DNA of 64,000 bases from Clostridia bacterium (lineage in GTDB: Bacteria; Bacillota; Clostridia; UMGS1810): assembly GCA_017621495.1 (NCBI GenBank), contig JAGATB010000026.1, positions 1-64,000 of the forward strand, in the 5' to 3' direction. Position numbers and translations under genes: made by a program. Shown in pieces: positions 45,824 to 55,092 of the stretch; positions within the stretch are counted from its first letter, which is position 1; each line of letters begins with the position of its first letter. The notes beneath the pieces are model-generated. The model was not told the origin of the DNA, did not search any database, and saw only the letters and a program-made list of their open reading frames with translations.

Positions 45824-48613
45824 TTATTCTGCTTCAGGATAAACTACCGCACCTGCAAGAGGTGTAGCATTATCTGTGGAATCCCATATAAATGCCTTGT
45901 AGCTTGCACCGGCTGTTATATCAAAAGCATTTGTGGTTATCTTGTATATGCCCTTATCTGTGTGAGTTAATCTGTTTACAGATGCACCATTCATCACATC
46001 ACCTGTATACTTAGCTGCAATTGCGGCTATGGTTGTATCATCATCTGTCTGCTTGTAGCAGTCATATGTTACACTGAATTTGCCGTCTGTGCTAATCACA
46101 GGCTCGGAGAAGAGATATTCGTCTACGTATACAAACTTAACAGAGTCTATGTATACGTGTGCTCCGTCCTGACCTTTGATTTCCACATATTCATCATCAC
46201 TTCCGGAGAAGTCGTATGTGTCCAGCTCAATCCAACCACCCACTGTACGACTGGTATCCGGCTTTTTATCTGTAATACCGGATTTGTGGCTTACAGCTAC
46301 TTGTGCATCGGCAGCTACAGATGCATCTTTACCCTCTGCACCTACCACATATATAGCAACTTTAGCCTTGCCTATAACATCTTTTGCAGAGAACTTAGCT
46401 GTTGATGAAGCACCGTCTAAATAGATTGCAGTGGTAACACCGTCATAACCTACGATGGAGCTTTCTACTCCACCTGTAATTGTAGCCGCACTATCAATGT
46501 GATTAATAACCTTGGCAGTGGATACCACGGGGAATGTGCAGTCTACTGTATCATCTGTAGAATCTACCGCAACTGTATTTATGCCCTTATTAAGTGTTAC
46601 TGCGTTAGCTGTATTCCATGCAGCTGATGCACCGTTTACAGTTACTGTATGAGTGCTGTCTGATGTGGATACTCCGACTACAGGTGTAATATTTACACTT
46701 GCATCATCAACCACATAGCCTGCTTTTTCGAGACTACTTGCCACGTAATAATCACCATTAACATTTACAGAGCTATCACCATATGCTGCGAGAAGTGTAT
46801 CGTCATTGTCGAGGGTAACTGTCTCTGTAAGGTCACTTGTAATATAAATTGCATCAATGTAATACGGTTTATATTCGGCATTTAAACCAAACTCAACGGT
46901 ATGCCAGCCTTTGGTGAGACTCCAACTTCCATTTCCGTCTGCCGGTCCTGTGCCTTCGCTCCACACAAAAGATAAGGAATCGTTATATGCCGTCTGGTCG
47001 GCTACTCCATCAACATATACCTTTGCAGTTCTGCCATCATTTATTTTTCCGTTTTTACTCAATACCCACACTGCATAATTTCCTGTTTCCTCTACATAAA
47101 ATACAGCCTTTGCTTTAGCATTGTTAGATTCAGTTCTGTAATCTCCAATGGTATTTGGAAATATGCTCTTACCTGTTAAAGATGAGGATGAATTGTAACC
47201 CCACTGCTCATATGATGAGCCGAAATCCGGCTTATAGAAGTTATTCCATGTAAGCATCCACTTATTTCTGGGTGCTGTAACGGTAAATGACTTTTCAGCC
47301 TTATTGCCCCACTTGTCATAAGCAGCAAGTGTTATTGTGCTTTCGCCTGCCGGAACATTTACAGAAACCGGCTGAGTAATATCTTCAATTGTTGCAGTTG
47401 TACCATTTAATGTATATTCATAAAATACCTTGTTGTTATCTGTCGCTGCAGGGAAGGTTATGCTGCATGAACCATTTTCAAATGATGTGGTTATATCTGC
47501 ATTTGCAGCAAATACAGGAGCAGTTGTGTCATGATATTGGAGTAAATCATCATCTGTGTCAAATGTAGGTGTGTACTCTAAATTATCTGTGATGTATACT
47601 GCGTGAAGATAGTAAGGCTTCCACTCTCCTACTGTATTAACACTTATCGTATTGCGTCCGGCATCAAGCACCCATTGTTGGCTGTTCCATGTAAGGAATT
47701 GAGAATGGGCATAATCTTTTACTTCATTATCTATTGTGACTCTCGGACATCTGTCACCCTTTGTGTTTGATGAAGCGTATAACATCCATACATTGTATGT
47801 GCCGGACTGTTCAACATATATATTGGCAGTCGCCGGTGTTAATTTTTTTACATTAATATGATTTTTATCAAAAATTTGATTATCAAAAAATGTTGTAGTA
47901 TCCTTAACAGTCTCGCCGCCTTCTATCAGGGTAAAATTATCTGCACTAAGCAAAATACTTTCATATCCATCTTCAGGCTCCGGGTCGGGTTCGGGCTCGG
48001 GTTCCGGTTCAGGTTCGGGTTCGGGCTCTGTTGCTACAAGTGCCAATATATCGGCATATGTAGTTGTTGCTTCCGGAGCATAGTTTGCATCGTCTGTAAT
48101 AAGTAATCCCTGGAAGTTAGAACTATTTCCTGCACCTACACGAATTTTTATGATATGTTCTCCGGGAGTAAGCGAAAATCCGTTGTCGTACTTATTCCAA
48201 GCCATGCCGCCGTTTGTTGCCACGGATACAGCTGATTTTGAGAATGTCTCATTTTCGTCAAATGCAATATATATCGGACGAGCAGCATCACTTCTTCCTG
48301 CTGCCCAAACATAGTAGGTTTTTGCATTACCGTTATCACCATCAACATTTATTGTTGCTGTTGCATAGGCAGTGCTGTCATAGCCTTCAGTTGATGCAAC
48401 AGTAGCTATTCCAGGAAGATTAGCTGTTCCGTCATTTAACATACTGTAATAATTATTCGCTGCTGCAGAATATGTCCATCCGGCATTATTTGTCGGAAGT
48501 GTTATTTCATCACAACAAACAAATATAGTCTCTGCACTTGCTGCCATCGAAACCACCGGCAGCATTCCAACCATCATAAGCACTGCAATAAGTAAGCTTA
48601 AAAATCTTTTCAT
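45824..48613 (-). CDS. Large secreted multi-module binding-like protein, unanchored
   Basis: 929 aa from ATG 48613 (GGAGTGG upstream; the longer frame to 48643 lacks a site and disrupts the signal peptide). Signal peptide about 1-27. Order of parts: module A (29-185, CDEITLPTNNAGW), an EP-repeat linker (196-215), module B1 (about 218-385), an Ig-like domain, module B2 (about 460-630, ending YITSDLTETVTLD), further beta domains, and a jelly-roll-like C-terminal region (about 750-850). Module A is highly similar to the one in 42073-44019. No anchor or catalytic motif. Probably a glycan-binding protein; the family is not one I can name. Confidence 0.75.
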   Translation of the reverse strand: MKRFLSLLIAVLMMVGMLPVVSMAASAETIFVCCDEITLPTNNAGWTYSAAANNYYSMLNDGTANLPGIATVASTEGYDSTAYATATINVDGDNGNAKTYYVWAAGRSDAARPIYIAFDENETFSKSAVSVATNGGMAWNKYDNGFSLTPGEHIIKIRVGAGNSSNFQGLLITDDANYAPEATTTYADILALVATEPEPEPEPEPEPEPDPEPEDGYESILLSADNFTLIEGGETVKDTTTFFDNQIFDKNHINVKKLTPATANIYVEQSGTYNVWMLYASSNTKGDRCPRVTIDNEVKDYAHSQFLTWNSQQWVLDAGRNTISVNTVGEWKPYYLHAVYITDNLEYTPTFDTDDDLLQYHDTTAPVFAANADITTSFENGSCSITFPAATDNNKVFYEYTLNGTTATIEDITQPVSVNVPAGESTITLAAYDKWGNKAEKSFTVTAPRNKWMLTWNNFYKPDFGSSYEQWGYNSSSSLTGKSIFPNTIGDYRTESNNAKAKAVFYVEETGNYAVWVLSKNGKINDGRTAKVYVDGVADQTAYNDSLSFVWSEGTGPADGNGSWSLTKGWHTVEFGLNAEYKPYYIDAIYITSDLTETVTLDNDDTLLAAYGDSSVNVNGDYYVASSLEKAGYVVDDASVNITPVVGVSTSDSTHTVTVNGASAAWNTANAVTLNKGINTVAVDSTDDTVDCTFPVVSTAKVINHIDSAATITGGVESSIVGYDGVTTAIYLDGASSTAKFSAKDVIGKAKVAIYVVGAEGKDASVAADAQVAVSHKSGITDKKPDTSRTVGGWIELDTYDFSGSDDEYVEIKGQDGAHVYIDSVKFVYVDEYLFSEPVISTDGKFSVTYDCYKQTDDDTTIAAIAAKYTGDVMNGASVNRLTHTDKGIYKITTNAFDITAGASYKAFIWDSTDNATPLAGAVVYPEAE
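47969..48028 (-). repeat. Glu-Pro (EP) linker repeat
   Basis: Coding repeat of about ten Glu-Pro (with one Asp-Pro) dipeptides, residues 196-215 of the secreted protein, as a run of 6-base units (+ strand ggttcg/ggctcg). It makes a stiff extended spacer between module A and the B modules and is a likely site of length variation. Confidence 0.85.
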
Positions 48614-48636
48614 AATTAATTCCACTCCTTTAATTT

Positions 48637-51603
48637 TTACCATTTATTTAAAACCTTGATATCATCAATAGCGCAGACACTGCCGTATCCGCCGCCGGTA
48701 AATTCCAGCTCGCTGAAGTAGTGGAAATTGCTGTCAAGCTGTAAATCTGCCTTCACGAGCTTGTCATTGAGATACAAGCTGAATTTATCGGTATCTGTAT
48801 TGATTTCAAGGCGTACATCGTACCACTTATTACGCTCATATCTACCTATATTTACGTAATAGCCGCCGAAGTTCTTTACCTTAATCCTGCCATCCGAGCC
48901 AAACATTATCTCGGCGCCGAGGTTGCCATAGTTGTCTGTGAAGCTGTGCTCAAAGTTGCCTCGTTCGTCAACCTTGAATTTATACTCTACATTTACAGGG
49001 CCCTGCAGTGCTGCCACACGCTTCAATACACTGCCCTTGTTGTGAGAGCGCTGTCCGCGGAGCTCCATGTAGCTGTTTTCATCCTCTGTCTTAATCTGTG
49101 AGTCTACATCGTAGATACCCACTTCATCAAGGATATCTTCTTTAGAGAAATCGAGCTCCAGCTCCAACTGGTCTCCGAATCTCTCCATCTCGGGCTTGAT
49201 AAGCTCTCTTACCTTTGGTCCGTAGTATTTCTCATAGAAGAAGGGGTCATCGCCCTTTTGCTCCCAAAGAGCTTCCAGCTCACGGAGGAATTTAACATAA
49301 GTGTTCTTGAAGTAGTCGTTACCAAGCTCTATTCTGCAGCGGCCGTTCTGCTCAAGTACTGCCAAAGGCCAGTAATCCTTGGAGAGTAATTCAAGCTCGC
49401 CGTTCGCATTATAATATTTCCAGTTATCACCCTTGGCGTATCCTACTATGTTTGATGTATTATACTGAGACACGGTATACTGCAATAGCGGTGGGGTCAC
49501 ATCAGCATACGCCAGTGACTCGGTCTTAAGTGTGCCGCTCCAGTAGGTATCTATTGCCGGTATATAGTGTCCCGGTGAAGAAAGCGGTGCACCGCCGTTA
49601 GCCGGAATACCTGTAGTATGGATTATCATAGTACCCTCATCAAACAGCTGTCTGAGCATTCTGGCGGCTTCGTATCCCGTAACCCACTGATGCTCAGAAG
49701 AGTTACCGTCGGAGTAGAGTCCGTCCAGACCATATCTCTCCTTGATACGTTTGACATCGGCAACATAGCTGTCGGGAGTATATTTATCGAAATAAAAATA
49801 CTGTGGTTTATAGGTGATTACCTCCACACCTGCGTTATGAGCCAGCTCAATCTGACGAATGAAGTCCTTCTCATGTGCATTGTATGTATGGAATGGTGTC
49901 CACTCCGCTGCATAACCCGTATCCGATGCAGTGAATATATTTGCTACCTTTACATTGAAATCATTATAACGAGCAGCATAATCGTCCTCGGAGTCCCAGT
50001 TTTTATTCATATAAGTCATATTAAATGACTTTTTCCAGTCGTACTCTCTGGGTGGGAAGGTAGATATAGCCAGTCTCTCTCCCGGGGAGATGGTCCAGGC
50101 TATCTGCCAGCCGGGCTTGCAATTGGAAATCTCATTCCAGTGAGGGTGCATGTCTTTGCCATCTACCAGATTCCTGGTGTTGTCAAACGGGATATCAACA
50201 AAATCCAATCCCTCTGTAAGTATCTCGTAATTACACTTCTTGCCGGTACCCTCAGGCAAATCCGGTGTCACGGTAAAACCGCCGTAGTCATCGATACAGG
50301 TAAGGAAGCCCCAGTCAAATCGATTCCACAAGCCTGAAATCTGTGACGTGCACTCCAGGCGGATGTCTCTGCCGTGGGGTGTCAGGAACACCATACCGTC
50401 CATCTGTACACCGAAGGTGACCTCCGGACAACTGATGACGCACTCTGTATCTGTCTTGCTGCGTATCTTGAGGTCAGCAAAGGAAACATCGGACTTCCAT
50501 GTAGAGACCTCACGCTTAAGGTTAATAAGCTGATTTGCAGATATGGTGCTGTTTTTCTTATCAAAAATATACTTGGTGCCCGTTGTGGTAACGGTGATTT
50601 CATTCTCCGTCTCCACAGCGTCAACCACCTTCATATCCAGTCCGCCGGAATTACCTCGGAAGGTGACTCCCTCGCCCTCTTTGTATATGGGGTAGTTGGT
50701 CTCTTCGGGGAGCTCCACTATAGAGAAGTCCGCTATACAAATCATATTGTCATCTACACCGTAGTCAAAATTCCATGATTGAAATATAGGGAAGAAGCCT
50801 CCGACCTCCATAAGACCCGGAGAGCAGATATATTCAAGTCGTATCCATCCGTCCGAATACGGGGGTACACCCATTCTCAAATCCACTCTTGCAGCACCCG
50901 GAGCTTCATCTCTATCTGATGCAGATAAGTTGATCAAGCACTCTCTGGTAGTACCATCGGACTCGGCAAGCGCAGTCCAGTCTGTCCATATGAGTACAGA
51001 TACCAGGTAGTTCCTGTTTGGCTTCATATCAAACACTTCGCTTGTAGCCGGTCTGGTATATATTGATTGCGATGTTCTGCGGGTCTGAGATATATAATAT
51101 CTGTGGCATCCGCTGCCGTCTCCCAGATTCATCCACTCCAGCTGCATTATGTCACGGTTTGAACCGTAATCCACGCCGCCCTCTCTGGAGAAGTCCCAGC
51201 TGCCTACATTGGGCTCCAGCTTAACACCACCTCGGGTATCAACCTCTTTCAGTTCTTCCGGAATGGGGGTCACCTTCCTGCCGGTATATACATGCTCTGT
51301 AACCCAGCTTACATCAAAGTCCGCCGATGATGTATCTACCTCCGGTGCCGGTGAAGTCCTGAGTATCTCCGGCAGATGTGATTGCTCATACTTACGCCAC
51401 TCTTCATTCCACTCGGGGTACAGTACAAGCTCGTCTCCGCTGTCTGCTGTAGCCTCGGATTCCGAAGTGGGCGCAGGGATTTCTTCTGTGACTGTCTGAA
51501 GCAAATCGCTGTCTGCATTTTGAGCTGAAGCTACGCAATTTACGCAAACAGTCAGCATCAGGCACAATACCGCAATCCGGTATGTACCACGCTTAATCTT
51601 CAT
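48637..51603 (-). CDS. Secreted TIM-barrel glycosidase-like protein with C-terminal laminin-G-like domain
   Basis: 988 aa. Signal peptide (about 1-27), a Ser/Glu-rich stretch, an N-terminal jelly roll (about 140-310), a beta-supersandwich region (about 320-540, FGVQMDGM), a TIM-barrel part with GVEVITYKPQYFYFD and RYGLDGLYSDGN, whose Asp is a candidate catalytic residue, and a C-terminal concanavalin-like domain (last ~170 residues, KWYDVRLEINTDTDKFSLYLND). The arrangement recalls alpha-galactosidase-like enzymes, but the family is unassigned. No anchor. Paralog of the 51627-54212 product. GGAGGTGG precedes the ATG; 23 bases follow the upstream gene. Confidence 0.72.
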   Translation of the reverse strand: MKIKRGTYRIAVLCLMLTVCVNCVASAQNADSDLLQTVTEEIPAPTSESEATADSGDELVLYPEWNEEWRKYEQSHLPEILRTSPAPEVDTSSADFDVSWVTEHVYTGRKVTPIPEELKEVDTRGGVKLEPNVGSWDFSREGGVDYGSNRDIMQLEWMNLGDGSGCHRYYISQTRRTSQSIYTRPATSEVFDMKPNRNYLVSVLIWTDWTALAESDGTTRECLINLSASDRDEAPGAARVDLRMGVPPYSDGWIRLEYICSPGLMEVGGFFPIFQSWNFDYGVDDNMICIADFSIVELPEETNYPIYKEGEGVTFRGNSGGLDMKVVDAVETENEITVTTTGTKYIFDKKNSTISANQLINLKREVSTWKSDVSFADLKIRSKTDTECVISCPEVTFGVQMDGMVFLTPHGRDIRLECTSQISGLWNRFDWGFLTCIDDYGGFTVTPDLPEGTGKKCNYEILTEGLDFVDIPFDNTRNLVDGKDMHPHWNEISNCKPGWQIAWTISPGERLAISTFPPREYDWKKSFNMTYMNKNWDSEDDYAARYNDFNVKVANIFTASDTGYAAEWTPFHTYNAHEKDFIRQIELAHNAGVEVITYKPQYFYFDKYTPDSYVADVKRIKERYGLDGLYSDGNSSEHQWVTGYEAARMLRQLFDEGTMIIHTTGIPANGGAPLSSPGHYIPAIDTYWSGTLKTESLAYADVTPPLLQYTVSQYNTSNIVGYAKGDNWKYYNANGELELLSKDYWPLAVLEQNGRCRIELGNDYFKNTYVKFLRELEALWEQKGDDPFFYEKYYGPKVRELIKPEMERFGDQLELELDFSKEDILDEVGIYDVDSQIKTEDENSYMELRGQRSHNKGSVLKRVAALQGPVNVEYKFKVDERGNFEHSFTDNYGNLGAEIMFGSDGRIKVKNFGGYYVNIGRYERNKWYDVRLEINTDTDKFSLYLNDKLVKADLQLDSNFHYFSELEFTGGGYGSVCAIDDIKVLNKW

Positions 51604-51626
51604 AGTATTACCACCTCCAATTGTAA

Positions 51627-54212
51627 TTACAGTCCACTGTTTATATTAATATCATCTATACACACAGATGCATTGCCGTTGTTTTCAATTGATATCCTGC
51701 TGAGCTCTGCAGTCCTTATATGGAAGGCTTCATTCGCAAGCACAGGTGTACCGCTTACCGCTACACTGTACTTACCCGTTGCCGGGTCTGCAGATATCAC
51801 TACATCTATGTAGGAGTCTGCATTCACCTTGCACAGCACTGCATAGCCGCCCCGTCTGTTTAAGTAACGGAGGGTATCTCCGCTTTGCAGCAGGGACACA
51901 GCTGCATTACCCTTTGAATCGGTTATATCTATCCTGCCCTGTGAATTTGCGGAGAACATAACCTTAAATGAAATCTCCGTCTGTCCATAGCTTGGCAGGA
52001 ACTCTCCCTGTGAGCTTTGTGCTCCGGCTAACTTAAGGGCTTCACTCTCTATTGCCCCTGTGCCGGGCTGCCACTTGCTGTCTGCACCGAAGGTCTCACT
52101 GAGTACATTTGTCACAGGGTACCCGGTAGCGGTGCCTGCACTTACAAGAGCAGCATGCTCTTCTCTTACAAGACGTCTTACATATGGCAGGTAGCAGTCC
52201 TCGTAGTAGGTATCCGACCAACTGTTGGCAAGCCACTGACTCTTTGCCTTAGCAAGGATATTAATGTAGCCCTTGCTGTAATGTCCGTCATACCGTGCAC
52301 GACCGTTATACAAAAGATGTATCAGCTGCTGCTCTGCGTCCGTAATTTTATTGCCATCCACATACCATGTATCGTATTTCTGGAGTCCAAATGCATTGGA
52401 AGCACCGTAGCCTGATGTTATATATCTGGGATATGCCCAATCCTTTGCAGTAGCGCTTACGCTTTCACCGCGAAGGGTAAAGGTAGTGTAGGCGTCTATG
52501 GCAGGTATATACACCTCGGGAGTTGCCAAGGGTGCACCGCCGTTGGCAGTCTGACCTGTAGTGTGGGCTATGATACCGCCCTCCGGGAACAATTCCCTTA
52601 AACGACGTATGCCCTCATATGCCTTAAGCCAGTCAATAGGAGGCACACCATCTGTATAAACACCGGTTATGCCATAGGTATCTCTGTGACGCTTTACTTC
52701 ATCTATATATTCATCCGGGGTTCCGTCCCAGAAAAACATGGACATATACTCCAAGGGCTCAACTCCTGCAGTCTCTGCTGCCGAAATATGTGCCTTGAAT
52801 TTATCCTCATCCTTGGGATTTAACTGTGTGCCGTAGCTTAATCCGTAGGCACCCTCGCATGCACTCCAGAGTACGCCGTATCTCATACCAAAGCTGTTTT
52901 TATAAGCTTGCCATACAGTCGTCTCCCTACTGAAATTCACATTCGCCACATTGGAGTCAAAGGAGTTTTCCCAGTCATACTCTCTGGGTGGGAAAGCAGT
53001 TACACCAAGGCGTTCACCGGAGCTTATGGTCCACTTAATGCTCCAGCCGGGCTCTGCACTGCTGAGAAATGTGGTGTCGCCACGTTCTCTCTCAAAGTCC
53101 ACGCCGCTTAACGCCTCGCACCTTGCCAATCTGCCTGTTCCAAGAGGAATTGCAGGGTTCACCGTAAATCCGCCGGTGTCGTCCATGACAATGAGGTTAC
53201 CGCTCAGGAGTCTGTTCCACTCGCCGCCTATCTCAGAGGTCAGTGTAACCTCGGCATCGGTACCGTGAGTGGATATGAGCATCATGCCGTCCATCTGGAT
53301 TCCGAAGCTAATGCCACCCTCTCCCGTGGTGAGGATTGCTTCTTTATCTGTAGGTGTGCCCTGCACAGCCAAGCTCGCCAAGGATTTATTGAGCTTAAGC
53401 ACTGCAAGGGTTCTGGGGTTGCCTATCCTCTGCTTTACGGTGATTGAAGCCGCTGTTTTATCGAATACATATTCGGCACCGTTGGTCTGCACTGTAATGC
53501 TGTTAGCTGATACTGCAGGGGTGCTTACCTTCATATCATACATACCGCTGCTGCCGCCGAAGGTGAGGCCCTCGCCGACTGCCAGAGGAGTAAGTGTCTC
53601 TGCAGGGAGCTCTGTTACCTCCATATCTGCTATACAGAAAACCTCATCGGTATTATAAAATCCATACCATGCACCGTAAAATCTGGCTTTCTCTGCTTCG
53701 GGCGGTGTGGTAACCGTGGTTTCAAACCTCAGCCATTGACCGTTGGTGTCGGCAGGGAGTCCGTGGAAGCCGTCAATAAGGGTTACGTACCCTTCACCGC
53801 CTTCATCATTTGCCGTGGTTACTCTCATGCCTATGTTTACCTCGCTGTTTGCTCTGTCAAAATCACAGTACACCAAGGCAGATACCAGGTAGTTTCTGTT
53901 TGGCAATACATCAAAAACCTCTTTCGTAGGGCTGAAAAAATACGAATTATCTCCGCTTATTTTACGGAATTTGTAGCAGCCGCTGCTCTGATAGTCGAAA
54001 CACGTGTAGTCGTCATCCCATGCCATAGGCTTACTACCCAGGTTGGTATTGAGCTCATAATCGAGCTTAACCGTACCGCCGTCAGGTCTTGAGCCATCAA
54101 GCTGTGAAGCAGTTACCGCAGGGGGATTGCTGCCCAGAGCAAATGCCGTACCCAAGCAGCTAAAGCATGTCACTACGATTGATACTGCCAATAAAATTAT
54201 AAACTTTTTCAT
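51627..54212 (-). CDS. Secreted TIM-barrel glycosidase-like protein, tandem paralog
   Basis: 861 aa from ATG 54212 (AAAGGTGG upstream; a longer frame to 54239 overlaps the previous gene). Signal peptide about 1-26 (LGTAFA-L). It has the same layout as its downstream paralog: N-terminal jelly roll, beta region with FGIQMDGM, TIM-barrel block AETAGVEPLEYMSMFFWD and TYGITGVYTDGV, the shared IIAHTTGQTANGGAPL stretch, and a shorter C-terminal jelly roll ending in CIDDININS. The conserved YxDG Asp and the HTTG-x-x-ANGGAPL block are the best candidates for the active site. No anchor. Substrate unknown. Confidence 0.72.
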   Translation of the reverse strand: MKKFIILLAVSIVVTCFSCLGTAFALGSNPPAVTASQLDGSRPDGGTVKLDYELNTNLGSKPMAWDDDYTCFDYQSSGCYKFRKISGDNSYFFSPTKEVFDVLPNRNYLVSALVYCDFDRANSEVNIGMRVTTANDEGGEGYVTLIDGFHGLPADTNGQWLRFETTVTTPPEAEKARFYGAWYGFYNTDEVFCIADMEVTELPAETLTPLAVGEGLTFGGSSGMYDMKVSTPAVSANSITVQTNGAEYVFDKTAASITVKQRIGNPRTLAVLKLNKSLASLAVQGTPTDKEAILTTGEGGISFGIQMDGMMLISTHGTDAEVTLTSEIGGEWNRLLSGNLIVMDDTGGFTVNPAIPLGTGRLARCEALSGVDFERERGDTTFLSSAEPGWSIKWTISSGERLGVTAFPPREYDWENSFDSNVANVNFSRETTVWQAYKNSFGMRYGVLWSACEGAYGLSYGTQLNPKDEDKFKAHISAAETAGVEPLEYMSMFFWDGTPDEYIDEVKRHRDTYGITGVYTDGVPPIDWLKAYEGIRRLRELFPEGGIIAHTTGQTANGGAPLATPEVYIPAIDAYTTFTLRGESVSATAKDWAYPRYITSGYGASNAFGLQKYDTWYVDGNKITDAEQQLIHLLYNGRARYDGHYSKGYINILAKAKSQWLANSWSDTYYEDCYLPYVRRLVREEHAALVSAGTATGYPVTNVLSETFGADSKWQPGTGAIESEALKLAGAQSSQGEFLPSYGQTEISFKVMFSANSQGRIDITDSKGNAAVSLLQSGDTLRYLNRRGGYAVLCKVNADSYIDVVISADPATGKYSVAVSGTPVLANEAFHIRTAELSRISIENNGNASVCIDDININSGL

Positions 54213-54231
54213 ATATTTCCACCTTTTAAAT

Positions 54232-55071
54232 TTATACATTCACCCATTCATGGGGGTTAAGCATCGCCTTGATGCCTGCCTCACGAATAGCGATTACGTC
54301 TATAGTCTGTGCGTGGCTCACCGGGATTTCACCGGTTTCAAAGAATTTAATCATCTCTTTGATGAAGTTTTCAAAATAAGCCGATTTAATCTCCAGGTGG
54401 TCTGTGGTGCCGTCCTCATAGCCTACATTAGTAAGGAATGGTGTTCTTCTGGGATAGCAGGCAAGCTGAGCATGTCTGCCGTCCTTGTACTCTATGTACA
54501 GGCTCGGGAATTTGTCTGTTCCCATAAACATCACTCTCTTGGCACCGGGACCCATAAGAGATACAATGGGCTCTATCTGGTGGATAGCATAGTTGGAGAA
54601 TGCGCCCTCGCCCCATGTACCCACTGTAGCTATACGGCTGCGGTCTATGTCTCTGTACTCCGAAGCGAAGTTAAGCGCAGAGCATGAGTAGCAGGGAGTG
54701 CCGTGCTTATCTGCAAAATCAAAGATTCTCTGTGCAGCTGCCTTATCGGGAGCGAAGGTCTTGTCTATATATACACGTTTGCCGCTCATAAGGGGGAGCT
54801 TGCAGAGCTCCTCATGACGTTCGGGGTTATCAGGCGAAAGTACAACTATGTAATCGCTCTTTTCTATAACCTCCTCGATCGATGACACCAGGGGTACTCC
54901 TGTCCTCTCGGACCACTGCAGATTGGTTGCCGCCTCGGGGTGGGGATTGTCCGTTTCACCGTAGGCATAGCACACCTCCATGGCGCCGCCGCTTAAATCC
55001 TTAATCATCTTAGGGTAATTATCTGCATGCCACTCTGCCAGATAATAGTCTATAAATCCTATCTTTTTCAT
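54232..55071 (-). CDS. Gfo/Idh/MocA-like protein with altered nucleotide-binding motif
   Basis: 279 aa, shorter than the usual ~330-350. It begins IGFIDYYLAEWHADNYP, so the first Rossmann strand lacks the Gly-x-Gly-x-x-Gly loop expected for NAD(P). The later fold markers are recognisable: SDYIVVLSPDNPERHEEL, YIDKTFAPD in place of CEKP, and YAIHQIEPI where the catalytic family motif has D-x-GxHxxD. Cofactor binding may be changed or lost. It lies 21 bases after a canonical family member and 19 bases before secreted hydrolases. It may act as a partner subunit; this is inference. Confidence 0.75.
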   Translation of the reverse strand: MKKIGFIDYYLAEWHADNYPKMIKDLSGGAMEVCYAYGETDNPHPEAATNLQWSERTGVPLVSSIEEVIEKSDYIVVLSPDNPERHEELCKLPLMSGKRVYIDKTFAPDKAAAQRIFDFADKHGTPCYSCSALNFASEYRDIDRSRIATVGTWGEGAFSNYAIHQIEPIVSLMGPGAKRVMFMGTDKFPSLYIEYKDGRHAQLACYPRRTPFLTNVGYEDGTTDHLEIKSAYFENFIKEMIKFFETGEIPVSHAQTIDVIAIREAGIKAMLNPHEWVNV

Positions 55072-55092
55072 ATTATCACCGCCATGTGTTTT

